NCBI GenBank assembly: GCA_002305165.1
Contig: DBQI01000010.1
Location: forward strand, 36,143 to 100,142
Direction: 5' to 3'
DNA: 64,000 bases
Source of the DNA: Armatimonadetes bacterium UBA1398
GTDB lineage: Bacteria > Armatimonadota > Zipacnadia > UBA1398
Shown here: piece by piece, positions 43,439-51,099 of the stretch
Position numbering within the stretch: the first letter of the stretch is position 1
Layout: the number at the start of each line of letters is the position of its first letter
Position numbers and translations under genes: made by a program
The notes under the pieces: model-generated
The model's database searches: none
What the model saw: the letters and a program-made list of their open reading frames with translations, nothing else
What the model was told of the DNA's origin: nothing

Positions 43439-44170
43439 TCACCAGCTCTCCTTCAGGGCCCGCCACCGGTCGATACTCAGTGAGGTGTCGGCCGGTAGCT
43501 GCACGGGCAGGTCAGCGCGTCGTCCCGGCCGCACGTCGGGGCGGCTTCGACGGGCTAGATCGTACACCGATTTGCGCTCTGTCGCGATATGAAGGGTCTG
43601 GTATGGGATCGCCTCGAAACGCCCGATCGCGAGGGCGATCTCCGGCGCAATCACGTCGATCGTGTCCTGGCTTGTGAAGGCGTCGGTGACGGCCATCTCG
43701 TAGGGCCACTGGCGCGGGCGGAAACTGGTGCGGATCACCAGGTGCTCAGGGGCCACCCGCGCCACCGCCTCGGCCACGAGTTTGGTCAGGGCATAGTAGT
43801 TGCGAACCGGACCCAGAGGGTCATCCTCGCGGTAGTCGCCGGTCGTGCCGTCGAAGACGTAGTCGGTCGAGATGTGCACCAGCTGGATGCCACGGTCCTC
43901 GCAGAGGATCGCGACGTTCCGTGTGCCCTCTACATTGAGCCGCCAGCAGGCCAGTCGATCCTTCTCCGCGCCCGCTACGTCGGTGTAGGCGGCCGCGTGC
44001 ACGATGCATCGTGGCCGCTGCCGGGCGATAGCGGCCTCCATCGAGGCTTGATTCGTAACATCGAAGTCGTCGACGTCCGTCGCTCGGATCCCGGGCATCA
44101 GCCCGACGAGCTCAGTGCCCAGGCGGCCACGAGCGCCGGTCAGCAGGATGTGTGAGTAGTCATCGGCCAC
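43439..44170 (-). CDS. RmlD-like dTDP-4-dehydrorhamnose reductase
   Basis: A 243-residue extended SDR. Cofactor loop LTGARGRLGTEL near the start, VHAAAYTDV, STDYVFDG and the catalytic YYALTK (YxxxK) are the RmlD hallmarks. It is about 40-50 residues shorter than usual RmlD, with the loss in the C-terminal substrate domain, although the final LPADTSLSIDRW strand motif is kept. The start is GTG 44170, 14 nt after the upstream stop. It would reduce dTDP-4-keto-rhamnose or a related 4-keto sugar. Confidence 0.83.
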   Translation of the reverse strand: MADDYSHILLTGARGRLGTELVGLMPGIRATDVDDFDVTNQASMEAAIARQRPRCIVHAAAYTDVAGAEKDRLACWRLNVEGTRNVAILCEDRGIQLVHISTDYVFDGTTGDYREDDPLGPVRNYYALTKLVAEAVARVAPEHLVIRTSFRPRQWPYEMAVTDAFTSQDTIDVIAPEIALAIGRFEAIPYQTLHIATERKSVYDLARRSRPDVRPGRRADLPVQLPADTSLSIDRWRALKESW

Positions 44171-44184
44171 GTCGCGGGTCGTTC

Positions 44185-47169
44185 CTACGGTTGCTCCGGG
44201 ACGACGTACAAGGGCCCGAAGGGGTGCCCGGGCTCCAGCGTCAGAACCAGAGCCTCGCCCTCCAGGCGGCTCGGGATCTGCGCCCCCCGGCTGCCAGGTC
44301 GCGGTCCTTCGGCGACCACGGTCACCGAAGCGGGCAGACCCGCCGCCGGCACGCGAAGCTCGCCGTCGACGCCAGCGTAGATGGTCATGACCGCCCCTCC
44401 CGGAACGCGGCAATCCTCCCGCACGGGCGCCCACATGACGCCTCCGGAGGGCTGATCGGTGAACCGCCAGGTCTTGCCGTCGACGGTGATCTCCGCGCAG
44501 GCTTGGCCCGCGAAGGCGACCACGTTGCCAGCATCATCCACGCGGAAGCTCATCACGCCATGGCCCACGTAATCCACGGTGTGGCCCCATACTCGGTACC
44601 CCTCCAGGCGCATCTCCCGTGGGGGAGGAGGGTTGTCCCGTAGCACTTCCTCGTCCTCCTCGGGGCGCCGTCCGAAGCCACCGCCCCAGCTCTCCTCATA
44701 GCCGCGGAGGTGGGGGCTGACGGAGATGGCGCCGTTCGGGAAGCGGCAGGCGAGCCAGTCGCCCGTGCGCGAGAGCACCTCCGTGTTGTCGTTCGCATCT
44801 GAGAAGGCGCCCGTGCCGCCGTACGAGCCCAGGGAGTAGAGGATCTCGAACCAAGTGCGCTGGTCGTAGCCCAGGCTGCCGGACTGGTCGTCCCGAGGCC
44901 GGAAGCCCAGGAAGGTGGCGCTGCCCCCAGAGTTCGCTCGCCTCTGGGTGCCGACGATGTCTCGCTTACACCGTGCCGCGACCTCGGTCCCATCCCGGGG
45001 CGTGACCGGATAGGTGAGGTCCACCAAAAGGTCCGTCAAGATGATCATCTCGCTGACGCTCTCCAGCGGCCCCTCGAACCGCACTAGACGCCCCGGGGTG
45101 ACCCACCCACCTCGGGGCACCGGTACGTGATCGACGCCGAACAAGTTCTGCCAGCGCTCCAGGAGCGGCTCACCCTCGAAGCTGAGCAGGGGCGGCGGCC
45201 CGGACCAGACAACCCTGCCGCCCTGGTCGACCAGCTGCTCCATCAGATCGAGCAGGGCTGCGGGGGGATGGGGCTCGAAGAGGGCCGCGAGGGTGGTGAA
45301 CCTCCGCCCGGCGATGACCAGGGCCCCGTCCTCAACCTTGCCCATCTCCACCGCTTGCCACGCGGGGATGTAGTTCGCGTAGCCGTACTGGGTCATCCAG
45401 GAGCCGAAGCGCTCATCCGCACTCACAAGGTCGAGGGGGTACAGCATCATCACGTCAACGTCGCGGTGCTGCATGTCCTGCACGGTGTTGTGCTGCGGGC
45501 TCGAAGCCGTGCCAAAGGCGGATTGCAGCCAACCGTGTCGCATGGTTATCTCCTGGGGGCTTCCCCAGTGGGCGGCATAGGAGAAAGGCACCTCGTTGAC
45601 GATGCCCGTGGAGCAGCCGAGGGCGAGGCCGTAGTAGTTGCGGTCCAACCATCCGCCCTCGGAGTGGTCATTGCCGGTGCCGGTCAGGAACTCGCCCCAC
45701 TTGAAGTAGTCGTGGCAGGCGGCTGAGGCCTGGTGGACCGTGCATGACCAGATGAAGTTCGAGGTGTACTCGTACATGTTCCGGGCCCCGTGGTCGTGGC
45801 CCGTGTCCCACCTGTCGATGGTGGGGCTCTCCGCCCATGTGGCGTGGGCGCGGCTCTCGAGCTTGTGCCCCATCGCCCTCTCCATGTAGCGTTTCGCGTC
45901 CACGAAGAGATCGACCACACCATCCTGCAGCAGCTTGTAATAGCGCGCTCGGAGGAGAGAGGTCCGGCGGATATCCTCGGGCGTGGGCCCAAGGACGTGC
46001 ATCATGCCCTCCTTGGCTCGGAGGTCGTTGCGGGCATCCTCTTGGCCGCGGCAGAAGTAGACGAGGTACTTGGCGAAATCCTCGTACTCCGCTCCGTACT
46101 CCTCGGCGAACCGCCGCCGGAGGCCATCACTGACATAGCGGAGCGCGAACTCCCCGTTGTCATGATGGGTGAAGTAACCCCAGTCCTGCTGAATGTGCAT
46201 CTCATCGGAGTAGAGGGCGTTGAAATGAACCCCGCGGTCCACATACATGTCCACGAGGCCCTTTAGGAAGGGCAGCGCCTGCTCGCTGAAGTAGTCCATC
46301 TCGGGGGTGCGGTAGCTCTGTACGACGAGCACACGGTTCAGGTCGCCGACGTCCGCCCTCCCTTGGCCTGAGACCTCGATGCGAACCGCCGCGTAGTCGC
46401 CCAAACGGACGCGCGTGCCCTCCCAGACCTCGACCTGGGCAGCGTCGGTGATCTCCACGATGTCGGCGGGGTCGACGGCGAGGTAGGGAGTCCCCGGCAC
46501 CGGCCTCTCGCGGAAGGCGAAGACCCTCACGCCGGCGTCCTCGATGGCGACCGGCCCCTTGTTGTTGCACCACTGGAGCTGCCGCCAGAGCTGAACGCTG
46601 AAGGCGCCCGTCTGGGGATCTCGCAGGCCCTTTCGGTAGTGCATCCAGACGCCGGACTCACCAGTCTGATCGCGGTAGCCAGGTCCGATCTCCAGGGGGC
46701 TGAGGAGGCTCAACTCCAGCGCGAGGCCGTACCCCGCGGCGAACTTGGCCACCTTGGCGATGTGGTCGGCGTACTCCTCGGTGTCCGGCATGAGGCGGCG
46801 TGGCGTGTCCTGACCCGGGCGATACTGCTTGAAGAAGTGGTCGAAGGAGATGAGCAGGGTCCTCTGGCCGGCGGCCTGAGCCCTCTCGCAGATGGCGCGG
46901 AGGCTGTCCTCTCTCTTGTCGAAGGTGAGGGAGAGGTCGAGGACGGCGTCCGGATCAGCGGACAGTGTCTCCAACTCGGCATCGCTGACGAGGATAATGG
47001 CCTGCTTGCCAAGCTGGAACGCGAAGGGACCGGGATAGCTCACAAGCTCGCCTACGTACAGGTTCTCGGGTACTGACATGTCTGCAATGTCCTCCTGAGG
47101 TACGGCGGCTCCGGCCAGAAGGGCGGCAATGGCGAAAGCCGCGGCAATGGGACGGCTGAGGGTGTTCAT
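44185..47169 (-). CDS. Large secreted protein, glycoside hydrolase-like (unassigned family)
   Basis: A 994-residue protein with a clear signal peptide (hydrophobic 7-21, cleavage near AVPQ). The middle (about 60-600) reads like a TIM-barrel hydrolase: SFDHFFKQY, a Trp- and His-rich active-site-like zone (SDEMHIQQDWGYFTHHDNGE; TWAESPTIDRWDTGHDHG) and HWGSPQEI. Residues about 600-760 resemble the trimerisation-type domain of GH42 enzymes (ALLDLMEQLVDQGGRVVWSG). The C terminus is beta-rich. No family signature is firm. AAGGA lies 8 nt before the ATG at 47169. It ends 14 nt before the rmlD-like gene, which ties it to the sugar cluster. Confidence 0.65.
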   Translation of the reverse strand: MNTLSRPIAAAFAIAALLAGAAVPQEDIADMSVPENLYVGELVSYPGPFAFQLGKQAIILVSDAELETLSADPDAVLDLSLTFDKREDSLRAICERAQAAGQRTLLISFDHFFKQYRPGQDTPRRLMPDTEEYADHIAKVAKFAAGYGLALELSLLSPLEIGPGYRDQTGESGVWMHYRKGLRDPQTGAFSVQLWRQLQWCNNKGPVAIEDAGVRVFAFRERPVPGTPYLAVDPADIVEITDAAQVEVWEGTRVRLGDYAAVRIEVSGQGRADVGDLNRVLVVQSYRTPEMDYFSEQALPFLKGLVDMYVDRGVHFNALYSDEMHIQQDWGYFTHHDNGEFALRYVSDGLRRRFAEEYGAEYEDFAKYLVYFCRGQEDARNDLRAKEGMMHVLGPTPEDIRRTSLLRARYYKLLQDGVVDLFVDAKRYMERAMGHKLESRAHATWAESPTIDRWDTGHDHGARNMYEYTSNFIWSCTVHQASAACHDYFKWGEFLTGTGNDHSEGGWLDRNYYGLALGCSTGIVNEVPFSYAAHWGSPQEITMRHGWLQSAFGTASSPQHNTVQDMQHRDVDVMMLYPLDLVSADERFGSWMTQYGYANYIPAWQAVEMGKVEDGALVIAGRRFTTLAALFEPHPPAALLDLMEQLVDQGGRVVWSGPPPLLSFEGEPLLERWQNLFGVDHVPVPRGGWVTPGRLVRFEGPLESVSEMIILTDLLVDLTYPVTPRDGTEVAARCKRDIVGTQRRANSGGSATFLGFRPRDDQSGSLGYDQRTWFEILYSLGSYGGTGAFSDANDNTEVLSRTGDWLACRFPNGAISVSPHLRGYEESWGGGFGRRPEEDEEVLRDNPPPPREMRLEGYRVWGHTVDYVGHGVMSFRVDDAGNVVAFAGQACAEITVDGKTWRFTDQPSGGVMWAPVREDCRVPGGAVMTIYAGVDGELRVPAAGLPASVTVVAEGPRPGSRGAQIPSRLEGEALVLTLEPGHPFGPLYVVPEQP

Positions 47170-47345
47170 GGACTCATCCTTGCGGTCGTTGTGCCCACAG
47201 GGTTCCCGGACCGGAGCTTGAAGACCTGCGGCGACGGCATGTCCGTAGGCCGCACGGCTCAGGCGGCGCACCGCCTCACGAACCGAGCAGCGCCCCCGCG
47301 GAACATCAGGCTCGAGTGCTGAGGCCCTTTCACGCTCCGGCGCGC

Positions 47346-48275
47346 TCAGGGACGCGGCCGCGTTCGGCGGCGCCTCACGAACCAGACCACACTCGCCGAG
47401 ACCACCAGGATGCAGCCACCCCATACCCAAGGCGACCGAATGCCATTGTGCACCGCAACCCGGCCTAGGGTCGCGGCTTGGCTCGCCATGGGGCCACCGG
47501 CGCCCGCCCAGCCTATGCTCTCGATCTGACCGGACAGCGCATCGATCTCGCAGACATACGGGTACAGTGGACTTCCATCCGGGTAGACCAGATCTGACTC
47601 CGGCGCTTGCAGCTTGACGTACCACCTGAACACGCCCCGCCACTGCCCGAGGCGCGCTTCCCCGTCCACTTCAGCGTCCTCCAGGCCGAAGGCCGCGGCC
47701 CCGATCGCGATCGCCTCCTCGCGGGAGATGATGTTCGCGGGCACGGGGTACTGCTCGTTGGCCACCTGGCTATAGGAGACGATGGCGCCACCCGCCATTA
47801 CAACGGCCCCCACGCTGATGTACGTGGGCTGCCCTTCCCGGTCTACGATGCCCTCCCCGTCGATGTGGATTCGGCCCGAGACGCCTTCGGGGCAATCCCA
47901 TTCGAGTTCGAGAGGGTCGACGCCTATGGTTCGCGCAAGCACATCCTGAACAGAGCCCAAGGCCTCCTGTGGTGACGGCAGCGGTTCGGACTCCTTCGAT
48001 GGCGGGAGTCCTCGGGCCAGGGTCCACCCCGCCAGCCAACCTCGAGTGAGGGATACGCTGTAGCAGCCATGATGTGGCCCGTCATGCACCCAGAACTCGG
48101 CGTAACGCTCGCCACCCCGCTCGACAATCTCGGGCTCGATCCCCGAGAGGTCCACGTCGAGGATCTCCGCGACCACGGCGGCAGCATCCTCGGGGGGAAT
48201 CTCGGCAGGGGCGGCCGAACCGGACCACACGGCCAGTACGGCCATCGAGATCGCATACGCTCTCATGCGGTTCAT
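47346..48275 (-). CDS. PepSY-like exported membrane-anchored protein
   Basis: A 309-residue protein with an N-terminal signal (MNRMRAYAISMAVLAVWSG), an extracytoplasmic body and a C-terminal membrane anchor (WGGCILVVSASVVWFV followed by RRRRTR). The body contains PepSY-like units: EEAIAIGAAAFGL, a tryptophan-rich strand GVFRWYVKL, and EIDALSGQIESIGW, the typical DAxTGxV-like end. PepSY domains are found in propeptides and can inhibit peptidases. GGAGG sits 6 nt before the ATG at 48275, and the start overlaps the stop of the caspase-like gene by 4 nt. The Arg-rich tail also recalls sorting signals of exosortase type, but no Pro-Glu-Pro motif is present. Confidence 0.65.
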   Translation of the reverse strand: MNRMRAYAISMAVLAVWSGSAAPAEIPPEDAAAVVAEILDVDLSGIEPEIVERGGERYAEFWVHDGPHHGCYSVSLTRGWLAGWTLARGLPPSKESEPLPSPQEALGSVQDVLARTIGVDPLELEWDCPEGVSGRIHIDGEGIVDREGQPTYISVGAVVMAGGAIVSYSQVANEQYPVPANIISREEAIAIGAAAFGLEDAEVDGEARLGQWRGVFRWYVKLQAPESDLVYPDGSPLYPYVCEIDALSGQIESIGWAGAGGPMASQAATLGRVAVHNGIRSPWVWGGCILVVSASVVWFVRRRRTRPRP

Positions 48276-49554
48276 GGCGTGCCTCCTATCGTGAAGGCTG
48301 GCGCGATGGTAGTATCCCCCACCACCCATATGGAATCGAGATTGTACTCATCAACGTAGTCTGGGGTATGGGCCGCTTTGGCCTCGGTCACTGCCAGCTG
48401 CACAGCTTGCGCGGCGGAATAACCACTCTTGGTCATGAGCTCCCATGCTCTATAGGTGACCCCACGATGGTGCGGCTCGAACATAGTCTCACGCCACCCG
48501 ACCGCGCACTCGGCCCCGAGGGTATGGATCACGGAACAGGGGTCGTACGGGGACGGCGGCATGCCGGGCCCGAGATGAGAGGCCCCCGAGCAGGAACTGA
48601 GCCAGACAAGCTTGGACTCCACGTCCAAGCCACGCAACTGGAGCCCCTGCGTGATCTCTTCCGCGTCGAGGTTGTCTTCCGCCTCGAGGCCGATGAAGCC
48701 AATGTTGTCATGTCCGCAGTACACGACTATCTCGTCCTCCGACAGCGCCGTCAGGAAGTCGTCGTTCGTGCCCCCGGAGACCACACCGCCGTCCCTGCCC
48801 CGGCAGGACGGCAGCGCCGCATAGAAGGACCACGAGTTCTCCGATGAAGCGCGGACAAGCGCCAGATCGTCGTAGATGTCCTGCGCCGTGTCCGGGGTCC
48901 ACAGACTGTACAAGTCGCCGAAACCCAGGGAGGCCCCGATGTAGACTGTCGCGGCAGGAACGTACACGGAGACGCCGCTGGGGATACCCATCGGGCCTGA
49001 TCGTCATGGCTCATGTGCTCGTGCCCCGTGACTCTGTACGACACGCCTAGCTCATAGGTGCCCGTCCACGGCCACAGGACGGGGTCCAGCGCGCATGCCG
49101 CAGTGCCGCCGCTCGCGGACCAAGAGGCGAGAGGGCCGCCGGCCAAGCGGTGGAGTGCGACGGCAAGGCTGACGGGGCTAGCCGAGGGGAGCTCATAGCC
49201 ATCGCCGAGGCTCACCAGCCAGTTGGTGTTCACCAGAGAGTCATCCTCGCTCGCGACGGACACGAAGGGCTCGACGTTCGCCGCCGTGGCGTCGGGAGCC
49301 GTCGTCGACCAGTCGAAGGAGGAAACACAAGGGTGCGCTACGGCTATGTCGGCCTCGGTTGACACCAGCGCGTATAGTTCCCCCCTTCGCGCAGGTGGTG
49401 ATTTGACCCACCGCGAGTCATTACCTGCAGTTTTCCGCTCGCAGACGAGGTTCCTACACCCGATTCCGAGCTCCCACAGGAGGCGCAGGCGGCCAGACGC
49501 GGAGCTGCGACGAGCGCTGCCGGACTCGAGGTTGCGAAGGCGTGGGTTAGCCAT
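48272..49554 (-). pseudogene. Caspase-like (clan CD) peptidase gene split by a frameshift
   Basis: Two reading frames join near 48991-49003. The upstream frame (from ATG 49554, or possibly GTG 49365) is protein-like up to HEHMSHDDQ and then becomes Arg- and Ser-rich noise. The downstream frame begins right after an in-frame TGA at 49004-49006 and is protein-like from MGIPSGVS to the stop at 48272. Numbered from ATG 48991, it has the clan CD dyad: His94 after the strand EIVVYCGHDN and Cys134 after SKLVWLSSCSG, then VGWRETM and YSAAQAVQLAVTEA as in CHAT/caspase-like domains. A single missing base in the GGCCCG run would explain the shift. The downstream PepSY-like gene is coupled by ATGA. Confidence 0.6.
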
Positions 49555-49641
49555 GGCTAGGTGCCGTGCTTCCACCAACAGGTTCTTCGCCCGGGTGGGC
49601 GAACCACTTGTCGGCAGACCACGACAAGGAGAGATTCGCGC

Positions 49642-50991
49642 ATGAGCGACATCAACCGTTCGACTCGCAGGGAGTTTCTCAAGCGTGCCTCCGCTACCGC
49701 TGGCGCGCTAGCCATCCCAACCATCGTGCCCGCCTCCGCGCTGGGCCGGCAGGGCGCTGTATCACCCGCCAACCGGCTCACCATGGGTTTCATCGGCGTG
49801 GGGGGCATGGGCATGGCGAACCTCAACGCGTTCATCGGCGAGCCTGAGGTGCAAGTGCTCGCCGTGTGCGACGTGGACACAGACCGAGGGGGCCAGGGTC
49901 GGGAGCCAGCCAAGGCCCACGTGAACCAGGTCTACACGGACCGCCTGGGGGAGACCTGGAACGGCTGTGAGGCCTATGCTGATCTCAACGAACTGCTGGC
50001 GCGAGACGACATCGACGCTGTCTGCATCGCCACTCCCGACCACTGGCATGCCCTCGCCTCCGTGGCCGCCGCCAACGCGGGCAAGGACATCTACTGCGAG
50101 AAGCCCCTCGCCAACTCGGTCGAGGAGGGGCGAGCTGTCTGTGACGCGGTGAACGGCAACGGCGTCGTGCTCCAGACGGGGAGCCACGAACGGTCGACGC
50201 CGAACTGCAGGTTCGCCTGTGAGTTGGTGCGCAGCGGGTACATCGGCGAACTCCATACCATCCGCATCAACCTGCCCTGCAGCGACGGCCATCATGGCGA
50301 GGCGCGAGCTCTGACTGAGATCCCCGCTCCCGAGCCCGTGCCCGATGGCTTCGATTACAACCAGTGGCTGGGACATACCCCCCAGGTGCCGTACACCCCG
50401 CGCCGATGTCACTTCTGGTGGCGGTTCATCCTCAGCTACGGCGGAGGCGAGATGACCGACCGTGGCGCCCACGTGATCGATATCGGCCAGCTCGGCAACG
50501 GCACGGACGACACGGGCCCGATCCACTACGAGGCAACGGGCGTGCAGACCCCCGGCGGGCTCTACAATACCTTCTGGGACTACTCGTTCACGAACACCTA
50601 CGCCAACGGCGTCGTCATGATAGGCTCAACAGAGGAGCCCCGTGGGCTGAGGTTCGAGGGGACCGAGGGCTCCATCTTCGTGCACATCCACGGCGGCGCT
50701 CTCGAGGCCGACCCGGCCTCCTTGCTGGAAGTGGAACTCGGCGACGGGGACGTGTCCCTTGGCCGCGCCGCGAGCCACCGGCGCAACTTCCTCGATTGCG
50801 TCCAGACTCGGGAGACGCCCTTCGCCTCGGCGGAGATCGGACACCGCACGGCGACGATCTGTCACCTGAACAACATCGCCATGATGCTCGGCAGGCCCCT
50901 GGCATGGGATCCGGTGAGCGAGACCGTGGTTGGCGATGACGAGGCGAACGCGCTGCTGATGCCGCAGATGCGGCCGCCGTACACCTTCTGA
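49642..50991 (+). CDS. Gfo/Idh/MocA family oxidoreductase with Tat signal
   Basis: A 449-residue exported oxidoreductase. The twin-arginine signal is STRREFLKRASATAG; the Rossmann loop is MGFIGVGGMGMAN; ATPDHWHALAS and YCEKPLANS are family motifs; the C-terminal beta-sheet domain is complete (GEMTDRGAHVIDIGQLG). AAGGAGAG precedes the ATG at 49642. It is about as long as the other Tat-linked Gfo/Idh protein in this window, but the sequences differ throughout. It lies upstream of a secreted GH2 enzyme on the same strand, which suggests joint action on a glycan or its released sugars. Confidence 0.88.
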   Translation: MSDINRSTRREFLKRASATAGALAIPTIVPASALGRQGAVSPANRLTMGFIGVGGMGMANLNAFIGEPEVQVLAVCDVDTDRGGQGREPAKAHVNQVYTDRLGETWNGCEAYADLNELLARDDIDAVCIATPDHWHALASVAAANAGKDIYCEKPLANSVEEGRAVCDAVNGNGVVLQTGSHERSTPNCRFACELVRSGYIGELHTIRINLPCSDGHHGEARALTEIPAPEPVPDGFDYNQWLGHTPQVPYTPRRCHFWWRFILSYGGGEMTDRGAHVIDIGQLGNGTDDTGPIHYEATGVQTPGGLYNTFWDYSFTNTYANGVVMIGSTEEPRGLRFEGTEGSIFVHIHGGALEADPASLLEVELGDGDVSLGRAASHRRNFLDCVQTRETPFASAEIGHRTATICHLNNIAMMLGRPLAWDPVSETVVGDDEANALLMPQMRPPYTF

Positions 50992-51002
50992 TCGCGACCC
51001 GC

Positions 51003-51036
51003 GGGGGAGGGATGGGCGCCAGCCTGTCCCTCTCCC
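51003..51036 (+). terminator. Hairpin after the Tat Gfo/Idh gene
   Basis: A 10-bp stem (51003-51012 with 51027-51036) with one G-U pair encloses a 14-nt loop that itself can pair. It lies 12 nt after the stop. There is no U-run, so partial termination or processing is possible before the GH2 gene. Confidence 0.4.
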
Positions 51037-51099
51037 ACAAGGCTTTGCGCTCCTTCGCGCGAACCATAGAGGACACTATCGCGAAGGATGCGTGAACCT

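Noticed and set aside
48985..49010. Programmed -1 ribosomal frameshift in the caspase-like gene
   Set aside because: No canonical slippery heptamer or obvious downstream stem-loop was seen; a missing base is simpler.
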